Shown here one piece after another: positions 34,650 through 46,500 of a stretch of DNA of 64,000 bases. Origin of the DNA: Asterias amurensis (lineage: Eukaryota; Echinodermata; Asteroidea; Forcipulatida; Asteriidae); contig NC_092666.1 of the NCBI RefSeq assembly GCF_032118995.1, positions 4,600,501 through 4,664,500 of the forward strand, in the 5' to 3' direction. The translations under genes were made by a program, and so were the position numbers. Position 1 is the first letter of the stretch; every line of letters begins with the position of its first letter. The notes beneath the pieces are model-generated. The model was not told where the DNA came from, made no database searches, and worked only from the letters and a program-made list of their open reading frames with translations.

Positions 34650-35830
34650 AGGGAAGGTACACGTTTGGTAATTATCTAAAACAAATATTAACTTAAAAAC
34701 TGACTTGTTGACGAGCATTAGAGAGCTCTAGATAGTATAAAACATTTTGGGAAACGACTCCCTCTGAAGTAGTGTAGTTTTTGAGAAAGAGGTCAAACAG
34801 TTTTGTCCTTTTTTTCTTTACAATTGCGACTTAGCGACACCGTAGTTATTATGCGCGTCTTCACGAGGGCTTTTTTTCTATTGGAGAATGAATGGATCAC
34901 AACTGAATTTGACATTTTTGACTTTTTTAAAATAGATCATTGATACAGTTTTTAAGGATTACAACTTTAGATTAGCAATAAATAATCAATCTCTCTTACT
35001 CAGTGTTCATTATTTAAATCATTGTTGTAAGAAACTAACTCTTTCATATATACCATTTATTTTAGTGATAAAATTGATCAAATATGGCGACCAGCCTCCA
35101 CCCCACCAAAAAAAGAATCATGTGTCTCATTCTGAAACAAATGCCTAGTCGCGAGATCTATATTTTAAACCGGTCCTCTTGGAAGAAGGTCTACGCCTAA
35201 AATTATTTGTTTTCAAAGTCAAATCAAAATAATTTCAATAATAATTTAAATTGATGGTATGTATTTTCGTGGTTGTGGTTTCAGATTAAATAAAATACAT
35301 CAAAATAAAAACAAATCGTATGCGTTTAAGTATGGAAAACCCAAGATCCTAAAAGGTAATTATTGGAAACCTTTAAGGAAGCATTTCAGTATCCTGCCAC
35401 TACTTATTCATTCGATTTGATTTAACATAAACATGCTAAAAGAATGAGACATTCAGTTTCAATTCTTGGTAAAATGAGTGAAACAAAATGGTTGCAGGAT
35501 ATTAAACGGATATTTTTTTCCCAAACTTTTTTTAAAGTTTCGGTAAGTCTGCCATGATATTCAAGTCTAAAAATCATTTTTGAGCGGCCGGGTTGCCACT
35601 TCATTTTGAGAATGCATGCGACACTTTTTGCAAAGGCTCTTCTTTTTTATTGAACTATAATGGGAAACTTTGAAGGAAAACTAAGGTATAAGGAGAAGGG
35701 GCAAGATAACAACATTACCCTCCGTGCTTTGAATCAAAATTTCAGTCCTGCATTCTCAAAAAGTTAATTGGTGCCAGTTGTGGGTGTTCTAAAATAAATG
35801 AATTCTTCAAGCAATTAGTACAGGACATAG
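34650..35830. other. No gene seen; includes a T1-related fragment at its start
   Basis: 34650-34830 carries ggtacacgtttggtaattat and cgactccctctgaagtagtg, a diverged T1 end. The remainder is AT-rich, and the open frames there are short and without splice sites in register. Confidence 0.4.
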
Positions 35831-35846
35831 CATGTTATGTACTCAC

Positions 35847-36089
35847 CGACATGCAAGTGTAGCAACCCCGACTTTCAATGACTTGGTGTGTGTGGAACAA
35901 GGTGCGGGGAGACCCCCACCGGCTGCCGCTCTTGTTGTAGGTTTGTGCCGTTGTGCGACGCGATGAGCCCCACAAACATGCAATGCAGGAGATGGTCCAT
36001 TCACAATACTCGTCTCGTGTGAAACAATTCTTCGACTTCGAGGCCTCAAAACCACACATAATGAAGTTGACAATGTGACCAAGACACAT
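35847..36089 (-). CDS. Candidate first coding exon, divergent from ASCC2
   Basis: From ATG at 36089 the minus strand is open for 81 codons to a consensus donor TCG/GTGAGT at 35847, in a stretch with unusually high GC and CpG (ccccaccggctgccgctctt). The product is Cys-rich (MCLGHIVNFIMCGFEAS; CEWTISCIACLWGSS) with no domain I know. A second minus frame is open over the same bases, so it could be a 5' UTR exon. Its position ~1.5 kb upstream of the ASCC2 start, on the other strand, suggests a shared promoter zone. No downstream exon was found before the 25-bp array. Confidence 0.3.
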
Positions 36090-37539
36090 TAAGTCGTGGT
36101 AGTATTGTCGTGAAGGAACTTAGAAATATAATTGTTTTCGTCTGTGTGGGTGTGGTGTGGTGAAATATCAACATACTTTCTACTATTCGCGAATTGAATA
36201 CAGAATGTAAACACATGGTCCAGTGTTTCTTTCAAGACGTGTGTAGGCCTAGTTCTTGACGCGCGTGTCCTTTTCTACGTCTTTGTCTTGTCAATAAACT
36301 TTGTATAATGCTTCTCCAAAGTCGTTCTTCAAAGTCAGTAAACGTAGGAAAGTATTCCAGTTGCTGCCCTGCATGTGGACCTCACCTGGGTGACGCAGAG
36401 TAAGCTATTAGTATTATTATGACAAACCAAACTTGCACAAAGCTTGTAACTTTGTAAAAACTTGACGACTTATAAAAAGAGCATAGGAAAATTCCATGGG
36501 AGGAAAAAAATTAGTGGACATAGTAAATGCTGCCACCTATCGACGGAATATGAATAGCGAGATGACCTCCGACCCCCCCTATACAAAACAACACGTACAA
36601 TTTATTGACAACATCATCAGAGAGCGAGTGTCCAGTCACACGATCGTCTGTTTTGCCTGGTTTGAAGAATCTTGAAAGTAAGTACAACTGGATAAAATAA
36701 AAGAATGCAATGTGTTCGAAATGAGGAGGGATCCATTTAAAAAAGGGGTTATGAATTTCATGCAATTCCCGTTGAATCGCTTGAATCGCAAATCATGCAT
36801 TTTGACTAGTTGTAAAAATTGTTGTGTTGGTTGGTAGTTCAGTTGTTGCAAACATGTTGTGCAATCAGACAGAGGGTGGTGTTGACATTATCATGATCAG
36901 AATTAAACAGGGATAATCTCAATTAGTCCACATAGATATGAGTCTTATTTAAAGGAAGGAGCAACATTTTGCTGTATAATTTACTATAGTACATACAAAC
37001 TCTGCCATAATATTCATTTTAGTAGAGTCATGTCAGTCCAGAACTCAGTTCAGTGTTTTCTTAGTTTATACAAAATTATTAAACTATCTTATTCTTAGTA
37101 TCTTATCTATCTACTAGGGGCAGTTGTAATCATGGAGGTAGTATCAAATTAACCCTGATAATTAGTTAAGTGATTTAATTAGGCTTAAAACATTTTTACC
37201 TTTGGACTGAACTGAGCTTTTAGTTAATAAATGTATTGCAAAATTTTGTAAAAAATTATGAAGAAATTATTGATATATAAGCCAAAGCTGAAAATTGTGT
37301 GCGTTTTCTATACTTATTTGCCGCCAAACAAAGTGGAATAGTGTAATGTTTCTTTATGACTTCTTGACTTTATTAAGTCATTTAAGGTTTATCACGATTC
37401 AGAACCACAATGCAATATAATATCTCTGTGTGGGTTCAACAGCACCCTATCTTGAAGCTGATATTTTGCTCTTTGCAGTAAACCTTATTGACTAGCCTTC
37501 AGATTACAACTAATCAATTTACTCATGTAACTTTTGTAG
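36090..37539 (+). other. ASCC2 upstream region; probable promoter and untranslated first exon
   Basis: The first coding exon begins at an acceptor (acttttgtag, exon from 37540), so a non-coding exon must lie upstream. gacgcaga/gtaagc near 36398 is a plausible donor for it. The rest is AT-rich and I see no other gene. Minus-strand frames at 36511-36851 lack coding features. Confidence 0.35.
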
Positions 37540-37546
37540 TTTCAAG

Positions 37547-40500
37547 ATGCCTGCAACACTGGCGCTAGATCAACGACAGATTCCGATATCATCCGGAGGT
37601 CATGGCAGTGATGACGTCACTAAACCAGCATTAGTAAGTATAACAAAATCAACCCTCACATTTTATCAATCCTAGACAATAAACCTTTTGCCCAGGCTGG
37701 GTAATTCACAGAGGCAATGAGAGACTTTGGAACGCTAGGTGGCAGCAGACTTTCCAGGTAACATATCATTGTTTATGTTGTTCTGACGTTATGCCAACAT
37801 ACATAACCAAGAACAATGGATTTATCTGGTAAGTTAGCCGCCACCTAGCACCTCAAAATTCCCCTAGTGCCACCGCTAGTCATTGCCTTTGTGTCCTTTG
37901 AAAATTTTCAAAGTAATAAACCGCAAGGGAAAATACATGTAACGTAAATTTTGTTTAAATACTTGGGGGTTGAACAAAGTTCCTTTGACCAGAGCAGGAC
38001 TTGAACTTGCAACCTTCTGAAAGGAACCAACGCTCTACCAACTGAGCTATCTAGCCCTATGTTGGTGGTCTCCCTATTTTGTAAATATCTTTATTATGGG
38101 GTTGCCAGTCAGAAGCTATACAACCGGTAACTGCAATTTAGCCAGATATCACAACCAAGTTAACAATACAACCTGGAAAGCGGCAGTCAGGGAATCACCC
38201 AAAGGGGATGTGACTTTTTTCCACATATCAAGTAATAAACCACAAGGGAAACAGGGGTCGATTTTACAAAACTCTTCCTAACTTAGGACTAGTCCTAGGC
38301 AATGCTAAGAGATAGGACTGGTCTTAAGTAACTCATCCTAACTTAGGACTAGTCCTAGGCAATGCTAAGAGATAGTCCTAAGTTAGGAAGAGTTTTGTGA
38401 AATCGACCCCTGATGGGGTAAATTTGTAAAAATAATTTTGAGTTGAACCCCAAACTCTTTAAAACTGTTTCTCCAGGATCCGTATTGGACGGAGAAGGTG
38501 GATTTTCTAACCTATGAAAGCCCTCCGGAAGATCTATCGGACTCTGCATCCTTAGAAGAATGGACTGGTAGACTGGAGTTCATCATCGAGGACCTAAGCT
38601 GGCTTCTTAAACTTCCTCATCACAAATTCTGGAGCCAGGTAAAAACACGTTTGAAGCGAGGGTTTAACTTTCAACCTTTGGTTATCACGCCAAATATTAA
38701 ACCCATTTAAAGGGAGGGTATACCTTTGCTAATTACTCCAAAAATTAGTGACCATCAAAACGTACCTGGTAAGAAGGACTGCAGCTGTTTATAATGGTTA
38801 ACATTTTGAGAAAGGATTCATTTAAAGTCACCTGGAAATAGAATACCACTTCCAGGTGACTTTAAAGGAACGTTAGTTAAGAGAGAGAGTGATTCAAAAG
38901 TGTTTCAATCTGAGAAACGTTTCTTCATGAAACTTTTCTCAGAATGTGTATTCCACTATAGAATATTCTTCCGGAAAGCTCCATTTACTTGGTGATATTT
39001 CAAAAGCCCTACCACCTTTTGAAATGAAATTTCCACACGCTAGTTTTATTGTTTATATCTATACATTTATATAGGATTACAACGGTCAAACTGTTTTAAA
39101 AACTAAAAGTTTACTAATGGGATGTGAATAGCGCCTTCTGCATGATGAAGTGGTGGATGTTAAAAGATATATGCTTTGCTATCAACATTGGACTCGCTGA
39201 TAAAAATTGAATTGATCTTCTCACTCTATTATTGTTTACATTATCTTGTCTAGGTGATGTTTGATCCCAGTCTTCAGAGATGTCTTGATTCATATCTTCG
39301 TAATGCTCCAAGGTAATGTAAGAAGTTAAATGGTACACAATCGTGACATTTCAAGTTCCTTCTTTAACAAATTCCCAAAGTGAAGGATTCCAAAGGATTT
39401 GGACTTCTGCGGATATATGCACATTACAAGTCTTTATTATTATTAATATTATTAGTGTTAATCATTGTTTGTAACAGAGTCGGCATTCAAATCCTACTCA
39501 AGTCCTACATAGGTCAGTGTGGAGTGTCTTCATAAAAAAATATGAGAAATTGACGTGTGGCTTAGTGCCCACGAGACAACTTACGCAGGCAACTTGCAGT
39601 GCACGGGACCACTTTGTAAACACACGAGTTAACACGAGTCAATTTTCAAACAAGATTGCCTGGAACTTGGTGCATGTTAGTTGCCTTGCGTGATGTGGCA
39701 CTTACCCCAGCCAAACTGCCCATGTCTGTCAGCTTATTTTGAATTGTCTTGTTTTCAGTCCATAGATGTATATATTTTTAAATTAGACATCCTGTTAATG
39801 ATACAACGGTAATTAAGTGAAACAACTTTTATTTCGGTATAGGCCCTATGACCCTGTGACCTCACTTCCTGTTGACCTTGCTGCTAGGCATCGCACCCTT
39901 CATAAACAAGTCTTCATGGCGTTCTTGCGCATGGCCACACACAAAGAATCTAAGGTTTGTCAGAAACTCATTGCTTTGTTTCTTAAAAAGTCAGTCGTGG
40001 ATTTCAACCTATATTCTGTCAGCGACAAAACTAGTCTATTTGGCACTCGCAGACAACCTGGGCCGAATTTACAAAGCGCTCGCTGTGATTGATCTTAATT
40101 GTGTTTCATTTTTAATTGCAAAGTGACGTTTAATGTCACAGTACAAATCACTACGGTGATACTAACAACTAATCTTAGGATAGATCTTAGTGCTTTATGA
40201 CACACTTTAACAATTGGCTATAAAAACCTCAAACAGTCTGGCTGAATAAAAAATTTTTTGAACTGTTTGTTTTTAAAGTTTAAGAAATAAAGATGATACT
40301 TAAATATTAACATCCTACAACTCTTTAACATTTCTGCTCAAAAATTGTTTTCTGAAAGAACACTTTCATTTAATTTATTCTGGTTGCAAGGAAAGAAAAA
40401 ACGAACTAAATCACTAAGGCAAAAAAAAAGAAGGAAGTTTCAGGTTTTAAAATGGTCGATGGAGGATGGGAATGATTGGGTAGTGAAAAAAAACACTTTC

Positions 40501-43500
40501 AGATTTTCCATGCCGCTATAATATTTGTAACAAAATAATCGTCTATGATTATTTCTCAACAGGAAAATTTCATTACACCAGGTGTCTTTGGTGATTTCAT
40601 TTATGAGAACTTCCTCTTTGATGTCGCTAAACTGATTGAACTTAGCGTTCTATATGGAGGCGGGAATGCAGACCTTCTTGGGAAGATGATTGAAAACATC
40701 TTCAGATATCAGCCAAAGTTTAACGAGGATCTCATCACGGTGGTACCTGACATTCTAAAGGTGATTATTATTATTGTTATTTATTATTTGGTATTAAAAA
40801 AAACACATACAAAAAAACCATACATTCCACAGAGAATGAGTTAAAAAAATAAATTTCTAAACTTTAAAGTGAAATAAATTGATTAATTTTGGTTTTTACC
40901 CATACATCGTTAGCACTGTATACTCCGTATTTCCCCGAGTCCTGTGAAAAAAGGCATGTTACTCAGGTGGTATTCGAACCCACGACCCTTGCAATTCTAG
41001 AGCAGTGTCTTACCAACTAGAATACTGAGGTTGCCAACTAGAATTCTGAGGTACCCAACTAGAATACTGAGGTTGCCAACTAGAATACCGAGGTTGCCAA
41101 CTAGAATACTGAGGTTGCCAACTAGAATACCGAGGTTGCCAACTAGAATACTGAGGTTGCCAACTAGAATACTGAGGTTGCCAACTAGAATACTGAGGTT
41201 GCCAACTAGAATACCGAGGTTGCCAACTAGAATACCGAGGTTGCCATCAGAATACTGAGGTTGCCAACTAGAATACTGAGGTTGCCAACTAGAATACCGA
41301 GGTTGCCAACTAGAATACTGAGGTTGCCAACTAGAATACTGAGGTTGCCAACTAGAATACTGAGGTTGCCAACTAGAATACTGAGGTTGCCAACTAGAAT
41401 ACTGAGGTTGCCAACTAGAATACTGAGGTTGCCAACTAGAATACTGAGGTTGCCAACTAGAATACTGAGGTTGCCAACTAGAATACTGAGGTTGCCAACT
41501 AGAATACTGAGGTTGCCAACTAGAATACTGAGGTTGCCAACTAGAATACTGAGGTTGCCAACTAGAATACTGAGGTTGCCAACTAGAATACTGAGGTTGC
41601 CAACTAGAATACTGAGGTTGCCAACTAGAATACTGAGGTTGCCAACTAGAATACTGAGGTTGCCCGGCAGCTAGAGGCAGTAAATTAATTTAAGGGAGAA
41701 ACAGTTTTCCTCTGGTGAGAGGCACTTCTACAGGAAAATGTAACTTTGTATTGGAACTTTGCAAAAGGCACCACAGCAAAAGCACAGGGCACCACGGCAA
41801 AAGCACAGGGCACCACGGCAAAAGCACAGGGCACCACGGCAAAAGCACAGGGCACCACGGCAAAAGCACAGGGCACCACGGCAAAAGCACAGGGCACCAC
41901 GGCAAAAGCACAGGGCACCACGGCAAAAGCACAGGGCACCACGGCAAAAGCACAGGGCACCACGGCAAAAGCACAGGGCACCACGGCAAAAGCACAGGGC
42001 ACCACGGCAAAAGCACAGGGCACCACGTCAAAAGCACAGGGCACCACGGCAAATGCACAGGGCACCACGGCAAAAGCACAGGGCACCACGGCAAAAGCAC
42101 AGGGCACCACGGCAAAAGCACAGGGCACCACGGCAAAAGCTCAGGGCACCATGGCAAAAGTGCAGGGCACCACGGCAATTGCTGTGGGTGCAGTTGGTTA
42201 TTTCAAGGCCTGATTTCAACTTACCGCCTAAATCTGGATCCCAGTTTCAGACCTTTTTGTCCGCAATGACTCTCACCCCTTTCAATATCAAAGATGACGG
42301 ATACTTATTGTTTATTTATTTTCTCTTGATAGATCTTCGATGTTGTTCTTGAGAAATGTAAACTGAAGCCCGACTCGGACAACCACCAAGCTGCACCACC
42401 ATCCAGGTATTAAATAACAAATTATTATCCGTTCAACTCTCACGTAACATTTGATAACAAAAAGGGGGTCTGTCTAAAGTCAAGGGCCTTTCCTGGCAAA
42501 GCGCATTTTACATTTATAAATCAATGTGCTCTACATTTACATGATAGTGCCTTGGGCCAATAACATTCCCTCAATCTCTCTCAGCTCCCTGTGGTGCTCC
42601 GAGGTTGTTTTTAAACACAATACCAACCTCTACTGTCGCAGGTACGCAATTGTACCCTTAGGTGATGGTACAATTTACACAACCGGGAACCATTTTTTGT
42701 TTCTAAATCCAATTGAAACACATTCACCACTTCTTGATGTATTCCAATAAGCTTTGTTGAGACTCTTTAGGTTTCGGCTTAAAGACACTGGACACTGTTG
42801 GTAATTGTCAAAGACCAGTCTTCTCACTTGGTGTGTCTCAACATATGCATAAAATAACAAACTTGTGAGAATTTGAGCTCAATTGGTCGCTGAAGTTGCG
42901 AGATAGTAATGACAGAAAAAACACACTTGTCACACAAAGTTGTGTTTTGTCAGATGCTTGATTTTTGAAAATCTAATTCTGAGGGCCTCAAAATCAAATT
43001 TGTGGAAAATTACTTCTTCTCAAAAACTGTTACTTCAGAGGGAGCCGTTTCTCACAATGTTTTATACTATCAACAGCTCTTCATTACTCGATACCAAGTG
43101 TGTTTTTATGCCAACAATTATTTTGAATAATTACCAATAGTGTCCAGTGCCTTTAACTTTACCAGTAAAATGCTTATTGATTCCATATTATTGTTTTGCT
43201 CTGGTCCATCCTAGAGTTCTTCATACAATGCCTGAGGTAGAGCTACGAGACCTGATTCACTACATCACTGACTCGGCTTTGAGTATTCTAGCTTTCTTAG
43301 ACATCTACCCACAAGGCGCTTATGCATTCAAAGCTAATAACTTTGTCTCAAAGTAAGTATTAGGAACTCAAATTAAACATATTGTCTTTATTTCTATACT
43401 GTTAGAATGTTGTGAATAAATACAATACTTCACCAACAAACCACAAGGGAAACTAACTGGGTAATTCATATTGAATAATTTGGGGTTTAACAATGACAAA

Positions 43501-46500
43501 TTTACTAGTCGGAGTGGGACGTGAACCTGCAACCTCCGAATTAACGTACCGGTGCTCTACCAACTTAACTAAAGCAATGCAATACTTGATGGATTCATAA
43601 ATACTAACTCTCCTAGTCTTAGTAATTTTCCCCAGCAAATTGACCAGTCCACACCACAGTAGATGATAATGAGTGGTCACACAGTAGGAGGGTTGACTGT
43701 ATACTGTGTAGATGCATTCACCACATGATATTAAATTGCAGGCTGGCATAGTTTATCTATCATTCAAAACCACAGTGGATGATATGTAATGGTCAAACAG
43801 TAAGAGGGTTAAAGCAAATTACACTTACACTTGACCTCTGTTGGTAAGAAGATGGTTGTAGGTTTGAGTCCCACCCAAGGCATTATGAATCTGTTCCATG
43901 TAGATAAGTGTTATGTAATACATTGATGTGGGTGCTAATCTATTTAACTGTTTATTTACCTTAAAACAGGATGGCAGCATTCTTTGAGATTATGGTTCCA
44001 GCTTTTGATAAAGCCCTAAAGGAAAGACATTGGGAAGATGAAAGGTATTTCTTCAGTTTTAAATTATTTTTTCCAAAAAAACTATTTTTCCTTTCAGGCT
44101 GTGGGATAACTAAATATATTACAAAGTTTTATATGTATAACAATCCCTGTTCATAATGTTTGATTCTTGAAGAGCAAAACAACAAGACTAATAATAATTG
44201 GTAATGATTTTATCTTTCTGTTTCTTGCAGCAAGAAAAAATCCCTGAAAAAACATCTTCATCTCGGAAAGGTCAGCCTGGCTAAAGTTTGTCAATCCATC
44301 GTAGCTACTTGTCACATGCAACCAATCCTAGATAACACGTAAGAACATTGACCTTCCCTCCCCCTAAAACCTGGTTCCCCTACCCCAAAACCTAGTGCTC
44401 CCCCACCCCAAAAACCTGGTCCCCCTGCCCCAAAATCGGGTCCCCTACCTGCCTACCCCAAAATTTAGTCCCCTACCCATAAACCTGGCCCCACTCCAAA
44501 ACCTAGTCCCCCTACCCCAAAAACCTGGTCCCCCACCCCCAAACCTGGTCCCCCTACTCCAAAACCTGGTTACACCTCCCCCAACCCATGCTATCTTCCT
44601 ACAAACCTCTCAAGATTGTGAGTTGTTACACCACTAGCCCCTGTCAGAGCCAACACAACTCCTCAGAGATATTTCCATGGTGCTACCTAGGCTTGGGCGA
44701 TATTGCTTATAACCTGATATATCGTCAATGATTATTATTTTTTTTTTTATTATATCGTGATTAACTTTTTGAAGTCATGAAAATTCAACATCTCATAAAG
44801 AAAGTGTTGAAAAAACCTTTGCAATTTCTAAAATTCAATTGATGTATATATTTATCGGGTGTACTGTCTACCCATGGTGTGAAAACCCAGGCCTATTAGT
44901 TACACAAACATTTAAAGTGTCTACTGTGCATGGCAGACTGTTCTATAGACCCCCTACTGTATGTGTGCATATTTAATTAGCACTGATAGAGTTGTTAAGA
45001 GCCAACATAACCCATAAGATATATTTCCATAAGTGCTTCCACAACACTCTCTAGATAATTTACTTTTTCTCTATGTACCCAGATCTAAAGAAGAAAGAAC
45101 TCGGTTAGTTGAGGAATATTTGGAGTTGATGTCGACCCTTCTATCTGACAAACATTTCCTGTCAGTCTTTGCTCATCAGTATCAAATCGGAGAAGACCTA
45201 GATGTCATTCTACAGAAAGCTCATGTGTATCCTTCATTGTAATTGTAACTTTGTTTACTTAACTCTACACGTCTGTTATTTAAACGTATCATACATTACA
45301 TTCACATTATGTTGTATACTCACAGTCTTTGGGAAAATCCGAGATGTCACATTTGGGATTTGAACCCAAGACATACAGTAGTAGTCTAGAGCAGATATGA
45401 CTACACCCTGAAATATATTTAAAAAAAAAAAACATGTGCCAAAAATTACATTCATAAGATAATTTCCTACACGCTCATTATTTGTCCATGTAATTAGAAG
45501 ACTAGGGGATGTTGACAGAAATGTCTCAAAGGAAAATGCGTTTAATACTATAAATAGTAATAAAAATCATTAGTGGATTCTTATATATAGCGTTTAAAGC
45601 CATTATACACTTGCGGTAAACAGTATTGTCCAAGTCCCACACTTCGTGTATCACAACTTATATATAAAATAACAATTCTGTGGAAATTTAGGCTCAATCG
45701 GACATCGGAGTCGGGAGAAAATAACGGGAAAACCCACTCCTGTTTTCGCGCGTTTCGCCGTGTCATGACATGTGTTTATAACAAATCCGTAACTCTCGTT
45801 AACGAGAATTTATATTGTTTTACCGTTTTCTCAAAAAGTAAAGCATTTCATGGACTAATATTTCAAGAGAAGTCTTTCACCATTACCTTTTGTAAACCCT
45901 GTAAATTGAAAAGGGTCTCGAAAGGGTCCAATGGCTTTAAAGCGCTTCAACATTCAGTATTTTCCTTGAAGGTAATGTTGGGCTTGAAGTATGATACCAA
46001 TTCCTTTTCATAGCACCATGTGATAGTTTACAAAGTGCTGTAGCGAATATGCAGCCAATCAAATTTAAACACCTGGGTGGACCCCTTCTCTTTTCTATAA
46101 GTGCACTGGGTTTAGGTCCTATTGTAACAACGCAGCATTAATGGATAAGTGTCTTGCAGAAGGACACAGGTGGCACAACTCGAACCCACACATCAATGCT
46201 AACTTTACATAAAGCTGGCTTACTGTTCAAAATCACTTGAAAGTTAGGATTTTTATTAACACGAAACTAAGGTTATAAGTCTTTAGCGTCAATCTCAGAG
46301 ACGAGACTAGAGCCCAGTTCATCTTAGATGGTTTCAAGAGTGCCATGGCAACCAAAGGTAAACCAAAGCAAGCTGGGAAGGCTGTCAGTTTGCAATCACT
46401 AACGGAGGGAACTACCCAGGGGCATGCTGGCATTGACCCAGGGCACCAGTACGACGCAATGCCTGAAGATTACCAAACGGACGAGTATGTTGAAGCATTG

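Noticed and set aside
37980..38060. A tRNA gene
   Set aside because: A- and B-box-like sequences are present but the acceptor stem does not pair. The same body recurs at 43430, so it is a tRNA-derived SINE.
41261..41674. 137-codon open frame of PTRILRL repeats (and others at 41031 and 41685-42352)
   Set aside because: Periods of 21 bp keep frames open on both strands. No start context, splice sites or non-repeat coding sequence, and they lie in an ASCC2 intron.
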